From positions 1 through 55,547 of the forward strand of contig JAAYTZ010000119.1 of assembly GCA_012517965.1 (NCBI GenBank): 55,547 nt of DNA. The letters run 5' to 3'. A model generated the notes under the pieces. It saw only the letters and a program-made list of their open reading frames with translations, did no database searches and was not told the origin of the DNA. This stretch comes from Propionibacterium sp. GTDB taxonomy: Bacteria > Actinomycetota > Actinomycetes > Propionibacteriales > Propionibacteriaceae. Below, one piece after another: positions 1 to 9,072 of the stretch; the stretch's first letter is position 1; each line of letters begins with the position of its first letter. Both the position numbers and the translations under genes were made by a program.

Positions 1-382
1 GGGCCGGCCGGAAATCCACCTGGGTGCGCACGTCGATGATCACGCCGTCGTAGGCCGTGGGAGCGGGGGCCGGAGCCGGGGCCGGGGCCGGGGCGGGCGC
101 GGCGTCCTCCTGGACGGGGGCGCTGCCGCCGGCCGTCGCCTCGCCCTCGTCGCCGACGATCGCGAGGGTGGCGCCGACGGCGGCGGTTTCGTCCTCGGCC
201 ACCAGGATCTCGAGCACCACGCCGGACACCGGCGACGGCACCTCGGTGTCCACCTTGTCGGTGGAGACCTCCACCAGCGCCTCGTCGGCCTCGACACGAT
301 CCCCCACCTGCTTCAGCCAGCGGGAAATGGTGCCCTCGGTGACCGACTCGCCGAGAGCAGGGAGAGTAACGGGTGTCGACAT
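1..382 (-). CDS. sucB: Dihydrolipoamide acyltransferase (E2), N-terminal lipoyl part, partial
   Basis: Only the first 127 residues lie in the window. Residues 1-77 form a lipoyl domain (it opens [17 protein letters not shown]) with the lipoylation site K43 in the motif STDKVDTE. An Ala-Pro linker follows at about 94-108. In E2 subunits of 2-oxo acid dehydrogenase complexes this swinging arm carries acyl groups between E1, E2 and E3. The start is the ATG at 382, preceded by an AAGGAG site. Odd point: after the linker the frame reads [17 protein letters not shown], which is neither a second lipoyl domain nor the usual E3-binding segment. Neighbours pepA and gcvT match the setting of mycobacterial dlaT/sucB. 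Lipoyl protein is certain; sucB is likely. Confidence 0.75.
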   Translation of the reverse strand, partial: MSTPVTLPALGESVTEGTISRWLKQVGDRVEADEALVEVSTDKVDTEVPSPVSGVVLEILVAEDETAAVGATLAIVGDEGEATAGGSAPVQEDAAPAPAPAPAPAPAPTAYDGVIIDVRTQVDFRPA

Positions 383-495
383 GTGATCGGGCTCCTTCGA
401 CTTCGACAGGTCCGGCATGGATCTGGCCGCCAGCCTAGCCCGCTGCCTTTCGCTGCGCCCACCTAGTGGCGAGACGTTCCGCGAACAAGTCCTCC

Positions 496-1974
496 TCAGC
501 GCGCCAGGGTGCGCGCGAGCGCCACCAGCGTCCGCACGCCGGCGCCGGTGCCGCCCTTGGCCACGTGGTCGTAGGCCTTCTCGGCCCACGCGGGCCCGGC
601 GATGTCGAGGTGGGCCCACGGCATCCCGGCCGGCACGAACTCCCGCAGGAAGGCGGCCGCCGTCAGCGCCGCCCCGGGCCGGGGTCCCGCCGACTTGAGG
701 TCGGCCACCTCGGAGCGCAGGTGCTCCACCATCTCCTCGGGGATCGGCAGTTGCCACAGGGGCTCCCCGGCGGCCTCGGCGGCGTCCAGCAGCGTGTCGG
801 CGGTGGCGTCGTCGCTGGCCATCAGGCCGGCCGTCCGGTCCCCGAGCGCGATCTGGCACGCCCCGGTCAGGGTGGCGATGTCGACGAGCAGGTCGGGCTT
901 GTCCCTGCTCGCCCACGACAGGGCGTCGGCCAGCACCAGCCGGCCCTCGGCGTCGCTGTTCACGTTCTCGACGGTCTTCCCCGAATGCATGGTCAGCACG
1001 TCGGACGGCCGGAACGCCGTACCGGACGGCATGTTCTCGGCCAGGCCCGCGTACGCCGTCACCCGGAGCCGCAGCCCCAGTTGCGCGACGGCGCGCACGG
1101 CCGCCAGCACCGCCGCGGCGCCGCTCATGTCGTCCTTCATCGTCAGCATCGAGTCGCCCGGCTTGAGATTCAGACCGCCGGAGTCGAACGTCACCCCCTT
1201 GCCGACGAGCGCCAGGTGGCCGCGAGCCCCGCGCGGCGACCAGGTGACCTTCACCAGGCGCGGCGGGCGCGCGGAGCCGCCGCCCACCGCCAGCACCCCG
1301 CCGAAGCCGCCCTTGGCGAGCGCTCGTTCGTCGAGCACCTCCACGTCGACGCGAAGGCCCTTCAGCGCCTCGCGCGCCGACTCGGCGAAGGTTTCGGGGT
1401 AGAGCAGGTTGGCGGGCGTGTTGACCCAGTCGCGGGCAAGGCACACCGCCTCTGCGGTCACGCGGGCCGTCGCTACGGCGTCCGCCGCGGCCGACGGCCC
1501 CGCGAGGTCGATCCGGGACGCCGTGGCCGCCGGCTGGGGCGTCCCGTGCTTCACGTACCGGTACGTGCCCAGCAACGCGCCCTCCGCCGCGGCCGCGACG
1601 ACCTCCGGTTCGACGGCGTCCAGGCTGACCCCGACGGACACCGTGCGCTCCCCGGCGGACTCGAGTGCCCGCCGGACGCCGTTGGCGGCCGCGCGGCGCA
1701 TCCGGTCGGGGGTCACGTCCACGTCGCCCAGCCCCGTCAGCACCACTGCGCCGGACACCCCCGGCAGCACGACCGTCGTCCCGGGCTTCGCGGCCCCGCC
1801 CAGGCGCAGCGCCCAGACGTCCGGTGCCGCGCCGAACCGTTCCGCGAACGCCGAAGAGAACGCGTCCGACGCGCCCACCAGCACGGGGGTGCCCGCGGCG
1901 TCCGCGAGCCCCAGGACGAGAGGGTCGGCCTGGGCCGGGAGGCTGGGCACGAGGGTCAGGGGCGGCAGGTTCAT
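496..1974 (-). CDS. pepA: Leucyl aminopeptidase (M17)
   Basis: This 492-residue protein is a full-length M17 cytosolic aminopeptidase, a hexameric two-metal enzyme that removes N-terminal residues, often leucine, from peptides. The metal and catalytic set is complete when aligned with E. coli PepA at a constant offset of 11: K259, D264, K271, D282, D341, E343 and R345, with the motifs [11 protein letters not shown] and NSDAEGRL (Ser replaces the usual Thr in the latter). The ATG at 1974 has a GGAGG site 5 nt upstream and a TATCCT -10 element (2004-2009). It is divergent from gcvT; a long inverted repeat lies between them. Confidence 0.95.
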   Translation of the reverse strand: MNLPPLTLVPSLPAQADPLVLGLADAAGTPVLVGASDAFSSAFAERFGAAPDVWALRLGGAAKPGTTVVLPGVSGAVVLTGLGDVDVTPDRMRRAAANGVRRALESAGERTVSVGVSLDAVEPEVVAAAAEGALLGTYRYVKHGTPQPAATASRIDLAGPSAAADAVATARVTAEAVCLARDWVNTPANLLYPETFAESAREALKGLRVDVEVLDERALAKGGFGGVLAVGGGSARPPRLVKVTWSPRGARGHLALVGKGVTFDSGGLNLKPGDSMLTMKDDMSGAAAVLAAVRAVAQLGLRLRVTAYAGLAENMPSGTAFRPSDVLTMHSGKTVENVNSDAEGRLVLADALSWASRDKPDLLVDIATLTGACQIALGDRTAGLMASDDATADTLLDAAEAAGEPLWQLPIPEEMVEHLRSEVADLKSAGPRPGAALTAAAFLREFVPAGMPWAHLDIAGPAWAEKAYDHVAKGGTGAGVRTLVALARTLAR

Positions 1975-2011
1975 CGGTCCTCCAACGGCGATCGTGACGC
2001 CTCAGGATAGT

Positions 2012-2042
2012 CACTGCGGCGCAGGGCTCCCGCGCCGCAGTG
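2012..2042. promoter_or_regulatory. Perfect 11-bp inverted repeat between pepA and gcvT
   Basis: CACTGCGGCGC (2012-2022) is repeated as its exact reverse complement at 2032-2042 with a 9-nt spacer. It lies just upstream of the pepA -10 element, where the -35 region would be, and 37-67 nt upstream of the gcvT start. It could be an operator shared by the divergent genes. Regulation is inferred from position only. Confidence 0.45.
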
Positions 2043-2066
2043 CTCGCGTCCGTCGCCGGGCAGGGG

Positions 2067-2078
2067 TAGGTTCCGGTC
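2067..2078 (+). promoter_or_regulatory. gcvT promoter -10, leaderless type
   Basis: TAGGTT (2067-2072) is followed by 6 nt and then the gcvT ATG at 2079. No ribosome-binding site is visible. Transcription should begin at or next to the A of the ATG. Confidence 0.5.
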
Positions 2079-3173
2079 ATGGCCGAGCTGAAGACCTCAC
2101 CGCTGCACGACCGTCACGTGGCCCTGGGGGCCAAGTTCGCCGAGTTCGGCGGCTGGTCGATGCCGCTGCAGTACTCCTCGATCGTGGCCGAGCACCACGC
2201 CACCCGGAACGCCGTGGGCGTGTTCGACGTGAGCCACCTCGGCAAGGCACTCGTGACCGGCCCCGGGGCCGCCGCGTTCGTGAACGCCTGCCTGACCAAC
2301 GACCTGCGCAAGATCGGCCCCGGCCGGGCGCAGTACACGCTCTGCTGCGACGCCTCGGGCGGCGTGGTCGACGATCTGATCCAGTACTACGTCGGCGACG
2401 ACGAGGTGTTCCTCATCCCCAACGCCGCCAACACGGCCCGCGTGGTCGAACTGCTGGGCGCCGAGGCGCCGGACGGCGTCCGGGTCGCGAACCTGCACGA
2501 CGACTACGCGATCATCGCCGTCCAGGGCGACGAGAGCGACCAGGTGCTGGCCGCGCTCGGGCTGCCCGTCGATCACGAGTACATGCACTGGGTGGACGCC
2601 CGGCTCGGCGACGCCCGCGTGCGGGTCTGCCGCACCGGCTACACCGGCGAGAAGGGCTACGAGCTCGTCGTGGCCGCAGCTGAGGCGGGCGCCGTCTGGG
2701 ACGCCGTCCTGGCCGCCGGCGAGCGGTTCGGCGTCCTGCCCTGCGGGCTCGGGGCCCGCGACACGCTGCGCACCGAGATGGGCTACCCCCTGCACGGCCA
2801 CGAGCTGAGCCTCACCATCAACCCCGTCGAGGCGGGCGTGGGCTGGGCGGTCGGCTGGGACAAGGAGCGCTTCTGGGGTGCGGACGCCCTCCGTGCCGTC
2901 CGAGCCGCGGGACCCGCCCGGCGGCTGCGGGCACTGAAGGCGTCCGGCAAGGGGATCCCTCGGCCCGGGATGACGGTGCTCGCGGGGGACGGGACCCCGC
3001 TCGGCAGCGTGACGTCGGGCACGTTCAGCCCAACCCTGGGGGTGGGCATCGCGCTGGCGCTGCTGGAGGCCGGGGTCCGGCTCGGTGACCGGGTCGACGT
3101 GCAGGTGCGCAACCGGCGCGAGCCCTTCACCGTCGAGAAGCCGCCGCTCGTCACACCGCAGGTCCGCACGTAG
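2079..3173 (+). CDS. gcvT: Aminomethyltransferase, glycine cleavage T-protein
   Basis: The 364-residue product matches the usual T-protein length. It begins [24 protein letters not shown], and carries DVSHLGK at 50-56 and GGVVDDL at 94-100, holding the Asp that acts in tetrahydrofolate-dependent demethylation. T-protein moves the aminomethyl carbon from lipoyl-H-protein to tetrahydrofolate and releases ammonia. No gcvP or gcvH is nearby, as in mycobacteria where gcvT stands apart near pepB. The ATG at 2079 is 6 nt from a -10 element, so the mRNA is probably leaderless. Confidence 0.95.
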   Translation: MAELKTSPLHDRHVALGAKFAEFGGWSMPLQYSSIVAEHHATRNAVGVFDVSHLGKALVTGPGAAAFVNACLTNDLRKIGPGRAQYTLCCDASGGVVDDLIQYYVGDDEVFLIPNAANTARVVELLGAEAPDGVRVANLHDDYAIIAVQGDESDQVLAALGLPVDHEYMHWVDARLGDARVRVCRTGYTGEKGYELVVAAAEAGAVWDAVLAAGERFGVLPCGLGARDTLRTEMGYPLHGHELSLTINPVEAGVGWAVGWDKERFWGADALRAVRAAGPARRLRALKASGKGIPRPGMTVLAGDGTPLGSVTSGTFSPTLGVGIALALLEAGVRLGDRVDVQVRNRREPFTVEKPPLVTPQVRT

Positions 3174-3203
3174 CGGCCCGGCGGCGCGGTCAGGCGCCTT
3201 CGC

Positions 3204-3392
3204 TCAGGGCTCCAGGCTCATGGGGCCGTAGACGATCGAGTCGTCCTCGAGGAGGGTCACCGCCCGCACCCCTTCGTCGAGCAGGTCGGGGTACGTCTCG
3301 GTCAGCCACGCCTCGGCGTCGACCCGCGTCGGGAAGTCCTGGGACCGGTACGCGCCCGGGGCGTCCGTGTCGCCCCGCCAGTGGAACGCCAT
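3204..3392 (-). CDS. Small conserved-type hypothetical protein
   Basis: This encodes 62 acidic residues (MAFHWRGDTDAPGAYRSQDF...) with no signal peptide or membrane segment. The ATG at 3392 follows the stop codon of the DUF3043 gene by one base, so the two are almost certainly co-transcribed and translationally coupled. The sequence reads as one small soluble alpha/beta domain. I do not recognise a function. It is convergent with gcvT. Confidence 0.7.
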   Translation of the reverse strand: MAFHWRGDTDAPGAYRSQDFPTRVDAEAWLTETYPDLLDEGVRAVTLLEDDSIVYGPMSLEP

Positions 3393-3393
3393 G

Positions 3394-3954
3394 TCAGATC
3401 TGCTCCCCGCGCTTGACCCGCGGAGCCGGCTGGCGCCAGCGGCGGAACGACATCTGGCGGTTCCAGCCGTAGAACCCGAGACCCCGTAGCGAGCGCCCGG
3501 GCAGCCGCTCGGCGGCCAGCTTCTTGAACTGGCGCCACATGACGAAGTAGTCGAGCGCGAGCATGACGATCACCGCGTACATCAGGAAGATGCTCCACTC
3601 GGCGTACGGCGCCAGCGCCGGCACGAGGAAGATGACGATGACCGCGAGCATCGCGGGCAGGGCCACCTCGCCGACGTTCCAGCGGGAGTCGACGACGTCG
3701 CGCATGAGCTGCCGCTCGGGCACCTGGTCGATGGCGCGGGCCTGCTTCATCCGGGCTTCGGTGCGGGCCTGCCGTTCGAGCTGCTTGGCCTTCTTCTGGT
3801 CGAGTTCGGGGTGCAGCCGGGCCATGCGGGCCGCCTCGGCCTCGCGGCGGGTCGGCGTGGGGCGATCCTTGCGGACGGGCTGACCCGTGACGGTGGCCTG
3901 CTGGGGCGGCTCCGGCGTGGCCGGCTGGTCCTTCTTCTTGCTGAACAGGCCCAC
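3394..3954 (-). CDS. DUF3043 membrane protein
   Basis: The product has 186 residues. Residues 1-95 are a Lys/Arg/Gln-rich cytosolic region (MGLFSKKKDQPATPEPP...) that probably forms a coiled coil. Two transmembrane helices lie at about 100-140 (ALPAMLAVIVIFLVPALAPYA and WSIFLMYAVIVMLALDYFVM), and the tail is basic. This layout is that of the actinobacterial DUF3043 family (Rv2206 in M. tuberculosis, from memory), whose function is unknown. The GTG at 3954 has an AAGGAAG site, and TAGAAT (3988-3993) is a plausible -10. It is divergent from the pspA-like gene. Confidence 0.85.
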   Translation of the reverse strand: MGLFSKKKDQPATPEPPQQATVTGQPVRKDRPTPTRREAEAARMARLHPELDQKKAKQLERQARTEARMKQARAIDQVPERQLMRDVVDSRWNVGEVALPAMLAVIVIFLVPALAPYAEWSIFLMYAVIVMLALDYFVMWRQFKKLAAERLPGRSLRGLGFYGWNRQMSFRRWRQPAPRVKRGEQI

Positions 3955-3987
3955 GGTCTTCCTTCGTCTCGGCGGGAGCTCCGCGCC

Positions 3988-4063
3988 ATTCTAGGTTGCG
4001 CCCGGTGCCCGGTTCGACCCGGCCCGCCCGGGCGTGCGCGACCTTGCCGCGACCGCCTAGTCT
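3988..4063. promoter_or_regulatory. Divergent promoter region, DUF3043 / pspA
   Basis: On the minus strand TAGAAT (3993-3988) serves the DUF3043 gene; on the plus strand TAGTCT (4058-4063) serves the pspA-like gene. Both genes have ribosome-binding sites downstream, so these leaders are of ordinary length. No convincing -35 boxes are seen. Confidence 0.4.
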
Positions 4064-4096
4064 GGGCGCGACACGCCTGGACGGAAGGACCCCAGC

Positions 4097-4918
4097 ATGG
4101 CCGGCATCTTCAACCGCCTCAAGACGATCTTCGGCGCCAAGGCGGACGCCGCGCTCGACCGGCTCGAGGACCCGCGGGACACGCTCGACTACTCCTACCA
4201 GCGGCAGTTGGAGCTGCTCCAGAAGGTGCGCAAGGGGGTCGCCGAGGTGGCGACGAGCCGCAAGCGGGTCGAGATTCAGGCGGAGCAGCTCGGCCAGAAG
4301 CTGGCGAAGTACGACGACGCCGCCCGGCAGGCGCTCCAGGTGAACCGGGAGGACCTGGCCCGCGAGGCGCTGACGCGCAAGGCCGGGTTGCAACAGCAGC
4401 TCGCCGACCTGCAGGCCCAGCACGCGCAGTTGCAGGCCGAGGAAGAGAAGCTCATCGCCGCCAACCAGCGGCTGCAGGCCCAGGTGGACGCCTTCCGGAC
4501 CCGCAAGGAGACGATCAAGGCCACCTACTCGGCCGCCGAGGCGCAGGCCAGGATCAACGACGCCTACAGCGGTCTGGGGCAGGAGCTCGGCGACGTCGGC
4601 CAGGCGATCCAGCGGGCCGAGGACAAGACGCAGCAGCTGCAGGCCCGGGCCGGCGCCGTCGACGAGCTGCTCGCCTCCGGCGTCCTCGACGACCCGCTGC
4701 GCAGCACCGACGACATCACCCGCGAGCTGGAAGCGCTCGCGTCCGGCGCCCAGGTCGCGAACGAGCTGGCCGCCCTCAAGCGGTCGCTGGGACAGCTCGA
4801 ACCCGGAGCGCCCGCGGCCCCCGCCGCGCAACTGACGGAGGCCCCGGCCGAGTGGCAGCAGCCCAGGACCGGCGCGCAGGGCCCCGCCGGCGAGCCGGGG
4901 GCGTCCGGCCAGGCGTGA
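4097..4918 (+). CDS. PspA/IM30 family protein
   Basis: This is a 273-residue, mostly coiled-coil protein. The opening MAGIFNRLKTIFGAKADAALDRLEDP is the amphipathic membrane-binding helix and conserved start of PspA/Vipp1 proteins. Heptad-rich Gln/Glu/Lys helices run from about 30 to 215, followed by a Pro/Ala-rich tail at about 230-273. PspA-type proteins are ESCRT-III-like scaffolds that protect stressed membranes. A GGAAGGA site precedes the ATG. Its TGA overlaps the GTG of the next gene by 4 nt, coupling the two. No PspB/PspC partner is in the window. Confidence 0.9.
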   Translation: MAGIFNRLKTIFGAKADAALDRLEDPRDTLDYSYQRQLELLQKVRKGVAEVATSRKRVEIQAEQLGQKLAKYDDAARQALQVNREDLAREALTRKAGLQQQLADLQAQHAQLQAEEEKLIAANQRLQAQVDAFRTRKETIKATYSAAEAQARINDAYSGLGQELGDVGQAIQRAEDKTQQLQARAGAVDELLASGVLDDPLRSTDDITRELEALASGAQVANELAALKRSLGQLEPGAPAAPAAQLTEAPAEWQQPRTGAQGPAGEPGASGQA

Positions 4919-5892
4919 CCCGCGTCCTCGTCGTCAGCGACCGCATCGGGGACGCCGACCCGCCGGCCGCCGGCCGTGCGCTGGGGTCGGCGTTCCTCGC
5001 CGCCGGGGCCGGGCGGTCGCTCGTGGCCGTGGTGCCTGCCGCTGCGGGGGGAGCCGACCTGCGGCGCGCCCTGGAGGCGCTCGGCGCCGAGGGGGAGTGG
5101 GTGGGGCATCCGGACCCCGCGGAACTCGGACGCCTGCTGGCGGCCGCGCTCGCCGAGCGGCCCCGGCGGCTCTACGTCGATCTCACCGTTCTCAAGTCGG
5201 ACGCCGGCGCGCCGCTCCGTGTCCTCGAGGGAGCCGGGCTGACCCCGTCGGGCGTCGTGGCGCTCCGCGCTCGGCCCGCGGACGGCCGGGAGGTCGACCT
5301 CGTCGGCGTCCTGCCGCCCGAGGCGGCGACCGACCCGCTCCTCGGGATCGACGGCGTGGCCGCCCGGCAGGGCTTCCTGACCCTGACCCCGGCCGCCGAG
5401 GTTCTGCGCCACGACGCCACGCTGGCCGCCCTGGCCGCCGACCTGGGAGTCCCGGACGCCCCCGGTCTCGGCGCGGCCCGCGGGGCCGCGCTCGTCGTCG
5501 CGGCCCTCGGGGGACGCCTCGCGACCGGCTTCGAACTGTGCGCTGCGGCGTCCGGGCTGGCGCGCAGCGTCGCCGTGGCGGATCTCGTCGTGGCGGGAAC
5601 GGACACGTTCACGGTCGGGGACTTCGGCGGCCCGGTGGTGATCGGGCTCGCCGCGCTGGCGTCCGAGGGGGGCGCCCCGGTGCTCGCCCTGGCTCGCGAG
5701 GTGGCCATCTCGACCCGTGAACTGAGGCGGCACGGCATCGAGGCGGCGCACGCGCTCGGTGGGGGAGTCGCGCCGGCGGCGTCCGTCATCGCGGAGCGGG
5801 CCCTCCCGGTGGCCCGGAGTTGGCACCAGGCCGCCGGCGGCGAGCCGGAGCGTCTGCGGGCCCTCCCGGTGGCCCGGAGTTGGCTGAGGTGA
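4915..5892 (+). CDS. Glycerate-kinase-like protein with degenerate motifs
   Basis: The start is the GTG at 4915, overlapping the pspA stop (GTGA), giving 325 residues. The fold clues are those of the GckA/GarK glycerate kinase family: PGLGAARGAALVVAALGGRLATGFELCAAASGL, then ADLVVAG, then GAPVLALA. The usual catalytic loop (ADLVITGEGxxD) is replaced by VVAGTDTFTVGDFGG, and the N-terminal nucleotide loop is not clear, so kinase activity is doubtful. It corresponds by position to Rv2205c. The C-terminal end contains the peptide RALPVARSW twice because of a 29-bp direct repeat. Confidence 0.65.
   Translation: MTRVLVVSDRIGDADPPAAGRALGSAFLAAGAGRSLVAVVPAAAGGADLRRALEALGAEGEWVGHPDPAELGRLLAAALAERPRRLYVDLTVLKSDAGAPLRVLEGAGLTPSGVVALRARPADGREVDLVGVLPPEAATDPLLGIDGVAARQGFLTLTPAAEVLRHDATLAALAADLGVPDAPGLGAARGAALVVAALGGRLATGFELCAAASGLARSVAVADLVVAGTDTFTVGDFGGPVVIGLAALASEGGAPVLALAREVAISTRELRRHGIEAAHALGGGVAPAASVIAERALPVARSWHQAAGGEPERLRALPVARSWLR
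5796..5884 (+). repeat. 29-bp direct repeat inside the 3' end of the glycerate-kinase-like gene
   Basis: Positions 5796-5824 and 5856-5884 are identical over 29 bp with an exact 60-bp period, so the frame is kept. Both copies encode RALPVARSW. The second copy ends at the stop codon. A recent in-frame duplication of the C-terminus is the simplest reading. Confidence 0.9.
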
Positions 5893-5910
5893 GACACCCT
5901 GTCCCCACCC

Positions 5911-5940
5911 CTGTCGTGCCCCGCGCGCCGCGCCTACACT
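5911..5940 (+). promoter_or_regulatory. Possible erpA promoter
   Basis: TACACT (5935-5940) fits a TANNNT -10 element; CTGTCG (5911-5916), 18 bp upstream, is a weak -35. The same GCGCCTACACTG context recurs upstream of the DUF3040 gene at 53593. Confidence 0.35.
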
Positions 5941-6018
5941 GGCGACGGAATACCTCGGACCGGATCGGGGTTGCAGCCCCCGCAAGCCGAAGAAACCGAC
6001 GAACGTGAGGAATGCGAT

Positions 6019-6363
6019 ATGAGCGTCGACCAGACCACCCAGGGCATCGTGCTGACCGAGGCCGCCGCCGCCAAGGTGAAGGCCCTCGCCGCGGGCGAGC
6101 CCGAAGAGAACCTGCACCTGCGCATCGGGGTGGCGGCCGGTGGCTGCTCGGGCCTGCGCTACCAGTTGACCCTGGACGACACCGATCTCGAGGGTGACGT
6201 GGCGGCCGAGTGGCACGGCGTCAAGGTCGTCACCGACCGCATGAGCGCCCCCTATCTCGCCGGTGCCGTCATCGACTTCATGGACACCATCGAACAGCAG
6301 GGCTTCACGATCGAGAACCCGAACGCGGCCGGGTCCTGCTCCTGCGGCGACAGCTTCCACTGA
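6019..6363 (+). CDS. erpA: Iron-sulfur cluster insertion protein, ErpA/IscA type
   Basis: This 114-residue A-type carrier holds the three conserved cysteines C43 (GGCSGLRYQL), C107 and C109 (GSCSCGDSFH). These proteins receive Fe-S clusters and pass them to apo-enzymes; the Rieske protein encoded nearby is a conceivable client, but that is inference. The ATG at 6019 has a GAGG site and gives the expected length, whereas an upstream in-frame start would add an unrelated extension. It corresponds to Rv2204c. It is followed by a strong terminator. Confidence 0.92.
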   Translation: MSVDQTTQGIVLTEAAAAKVKALAAGEPEENLHLRIGVAAGGCSGLRYQLTLDDTDLEGDVAAEWHGVKVVTDRMSAPYLAGAVIDFMDTIEQQGFTIENPNAAGSCSCGDSFH

Positions 6364-6405
6364 TCGCGTCCCGACAAGCGAAGGCTCCCCGGCGAGGCCG
6401 CGAAT

Positions 6406-6445
6406 CCCCCGGAACGGGTGCGGCGCATTCCGGGGGGTCTTTGTT
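6406..6445 (+). terminator. Intrinsic terminator after erpA
   Basis: CCCCCGGAA (6406-6414) pairs with TTCCGGGGG (6428-6436) and is followed by GTCTTTGTT. It separates erpA from the ctaC operon. Confidence 0.8.
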
Positions 6446-6516
6446 AGGGTGACGCCAGCATCATCCGTGGGGCGGACGGGCTGACCCGAGCGGCCAGGAC
6501 AATCGAAAGGTGCGAC

Positions 6517-7371
6517 GTGGGCAATGCACTGAGAACACCCACTCGGAAGCTTGCGACACTGGTCGCCGCCGGTGCGGCGACGCTGCTCGTGTCGGGTTGT
6601 TCGGCCGAGACCGTGCAGCAGTGGGGCCGGTGGGGGCTGCCGGAGGCCGCCAGCGACCGCGCCCCCTTCATCGGCAACCTGTGGAACGGCGCCTGGATCG
6701 CCTCCATGGTGATCGGCGTGTTCGTGTGGGGGCTCATCGGCTGGGTGATCTTCCGCTACCGGCGGCGCCACGAGGGTGAGATCCCGCGACAGAACCGGTA
6801 CAACCTGCCCCTGGAGATCCTGTACACGCTGGTCCCGCTCATGGTCATCGGCGTGCTGTTCTTCTTCACCGTCAAGTCGCAGGACGCCGTGGCCGCCAAG
6901 GCCACCGGCCCGGTCCACACGATCAACGTGGTGGCCCAGAAGTGGTCGTGGACGTTCAACTACCTGGAGAGCGGGAACGCCCAGGTGGGCGCCGACGTGC
7001 ACGACGTGGGCACGCTGGAACGCATCCCCGACCTGTACCTGCCGGTCGGCGAGGCCGTGCGGTTCAACATCGACTCGGCCGACGTGAACCACTCCTTCTG
7101 GATCCCCGAGTTCTACTTCAAGCTGGATGCCATCCCCGGGCACCACAACAGCTTCGACGTGACCCCGACGAGGACCGGCACCTTCCTGGGCAAGTGCGCC
7201 GAACTCTGCGGCACCTACCACTCGGCGATGCTCTTCCGCGTGCACGTGGTGTCCCCCGCCGAGTACACCGCCAAACTCAGGGAGCTCGCGGCCAACGGAC
7301 AGACCAGTGAGATCAAGGTGCCCGAGTTCTCGGTCACCGGTCCCGCCTACGGCGAGAAGAAGGAGGGCTGA
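6517..7371 (+). CDS. ctaC: Cytochrome c oxidase subunit II
   Basis: The product has 284 residues. A lipoprotein-type signal ends in VSGC (C28), and two transmembrane helices follow at about 58-80 and 100-120. The CuA centre is complete: H192, C227, E229, C231, H235 and M238. CtaC takes electrons from the c-type cytochrome of the bcc complex and passes them to haem a in CtaD. The GTG at 6517 is preceded by GAAAGGT. The gene leads the operon ctaC-ctaD-ctaF, with ctaD starting 3 nt downstream. Confidence 0.97.
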   Translation: MGNALRTPTRKLATLVAAGAATLLVSGCSAETVQQWGRWGLPEAASDRAPFIGNLWNGAWIASMVIGVFVWGLIGWVIFRYRRRHEGEIPRQNRYNLPLEILYTLVPLMVIGVLFFFTVKSQDAVAAKATGPVHTINVVAQKWSWTFNYLESGNAQVGADVHDVGTLERIPDLYLPVGEAVRFNIDSADVNHSFWIPEFYFKLDAIPGHHNSFDVTPTRTGTFLGKCAELCGTYHSAMLFRVHVVSPAEYTAKLRELAANGQTSEIKVPEFSVTGPAYGEKKEG

Positions 7372-7374
7372 CCG

Positions 7375-9072
7375 ATGAGTTCGACCGCCTATCGGGTCTC
7401 CGGTGCGCAGACCGCCGTGCGGGTCGAGCACCGCGCCGGCACGTTCGCGATGCGGCTGCTGACCACCACCGACCACAAGGTGCTGGGGCAGATGTACCTG
7501 TGGACCGCCCTGGCTTACTTCGCGTTCGGTGGCCTCCTGGCCCTCGCGATCCGGGCCGAACTGGCGTTCCCGGGCCTGCAGTACCTCTCCTACGAGGTGT
7601 TCAACCAGTTCTTCACCATGCACGGCACGATCATGCTGCTGATGTTCGCAACGCCGATGTTCGCCGCGTTCGCCAACGCGCTCATGCCGCTGCAGATCGG
7701 CGCCCCCGACGTCGCCTTCCCCCGGCTCAACGCGTTCAGCTTCTGGCTGTACTTCATGGGGGCCGCCATGGCGAGCGCCGGGTTCCTGACCCCGGACGGT
7801 GCGGCGTCCTTCGGATGGTTCGCGTACGCCCCGCTGTCGAACGCCATCCACTCTCCCGGCGTCGGCGGTGACCTGTGGCTGATGGGCCTCTACCTGCTGG
7901 GCCTCAGCTCGATCCTCGGTGCGGTCAACTTCATCACCACGATCGTCACGATGCGCGTGCCCGGGATGACGATGTTCCGGATGCCGATCTTCTCGTGGAA
8001 CATCCTGGTCACCTCGATGATGATCCTGCTGGCCTTCCCGGTCCTGGCGGCCGGGCTGCTGGCCCTCGAGGCCGACCGCCGCCTCGGCACGCACATCTTC
8101 GACGCCGCGACCGGTGGGCCGCTGCTCTGGCAGCACCTGTTCTGGTTCTTCGGCCACCCCGAGGTCTACATCATCGCGCTGCCGTTCTTCGGACTGATCA
8201 CCGAGATCCTGCCGGTGTTCAGCCGGAAGCCCGTCTTCGGCTACGTGGGTCTGGTGGCGGCCACGCTGGCCATCGGCGGCCTGTCCTGCGCGGTCTGGGC
8301 GCACCACATGTTCGTGACCGGCGCGGTCAACCTGCCTTACTTCTCGTTCATGACGTTCCTGATCGCGGTGCCCACCGGGGTCAAGTTCTTCAACTGGATC
8401 GGCACCATGTGGGGCGGGTCGGTCAGCCTCGACACACCGATGCTGTGGTCGATCGGCTTCCTCACCACGTTCCTCTTCGGCGGGCTCACCGGCATCATCC
8501 TCGCCTCGCCGCCGCTCGACTTCCAGGTGTCCGACTCCTACTTCGTCGTCGCGCACTTCCACTACGTGCTGTTCGGCACCGTGGTGTTCGCCATGTTCGC
8601 CGGCTTCTACTTCTGGTGGCCGAAGTTCTACGGCCGGATGCTCGACGAGACGCTGGGCAAGGTGCACTTCTGGCTGCTCTTCATCGGCTTCCACACCACC
8701 TTCCTCGTCCAGCACTGGCTGGGCGTCGAGGGGATGCAGCGCCGGATCGCCGACTACCTGCCCACCGAGGGCTTCACCTTCCTCAACCAGGTGTCGACCG
8801 TGGGGGCCTTCCTGCTCGCGATCTCGATGCTGCCGTTCATCTGGAACGTGTGGATCAGCCGAAACCACCCCAAGGTGACCGTCGACGACCCGTGGGGCTG
8901 GGGCCGCTCGCTGGAGTGGGCCACCTCCTGCCCGCCGCCGCGGCACAACTTCGTCTCCCTGCCGCGCGTGCGTTCGGAGTCGCCCGCGTTCGACCTGCAC
9001 CACCCTGAAGCAGCCCACGACGCCTACCACGCGGTGGCGCTGCGCGATGAGATCGAGGAGGCCATCAAGTGA
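7375..9072 (+). CDS. ctaD: Cytochrome c oxidase subunit I (aa3)
   Basis: This 565-residue, twelve-helix catalytic subunit has all redox ligands visible: H83 and H396 for haem a, H394 for haem a3, H261, H310 and H311 for CuB, and Y265 in the HPEVY motif that cross-links to H261. It reduces oxygen to water and pumps protons. The ATG at 7375 lies 3 nt after ctaC. In M. tuberculosis ctaD is not in this cluster; here it joins ctaC and ctaF in one operon. Its stop overlaps the ctaF start. Confidence 0.98.
   Translation: MSSTAYRVSGAQTAVRVEHRAGTFAMRLLTTTDHKVLGQMYLWTALAYFAFGGLLALAIRAELAFPGLQYLSYEVFNQFFTMHGTIMLLMFATPMFAAFANALMPLQIGAPDVAFPRLNAFSFWLYFMGAAMASAGFLTPDGAASFGWFAYAPLSNAIHSPGVGGDLWLMGLYLLGLSSILGAVNFITTIVTMRVPGMTMFRMPIFSWNILVTSMMILLAFPVLAAGLLALEADRRLGTHIFDAATGGPLLWQHLFWFFGHPEVYIIALPFFGLITEILPVFSRKPVFGYVGLVAATLAIGGLSCAVWAHHMFVTGAVNLPYFSFMTFLIAVPTGVKFFNWIGTMWGGSVSLDTPMLWSIGFLTTFLFGGLTGIILASPPLDFQVSDSYFVVAHFHYVLFGTVVFAMFAGFYFWWPKFYGRMLDETLGKVHFWLLFIGFHTTFLVQHWLGVEGMQRRIADYLPTEGFTFLNQVSTVGAFLLAISMLPFIWNVWISRNHPKVTVDDPWGWGRSLEWATSCPPPRHNFVSLPRVRSESPAFDLHHPEAAHDAYHAVALRDEIEEAIK

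Noticed and set aside
57-110. Short tandem repeat of GGGGCC-like units
   Set aside because: It encodes the Ala-Pro linker of the E2 protein, and such linkers are normally repetitive.
1975-2078. Glycine riboswitch before gcvT
   Set aside because: The gap is only 104 bp, no tandem aptamer pattern is visible, and the -10 element puts transcription start at the ATG.
4564-9030. A very long open frame on the minus strand, antisense to pspA, the kinase-like gene, erpA, ctaC and ctaD
   Set aside because: High GC removes stop codons from shadow frames. The plus-strand genes have complete conserved motifs, while the antisense product is low-complexity His/Arg/Gly/Glu-rich with no family features.
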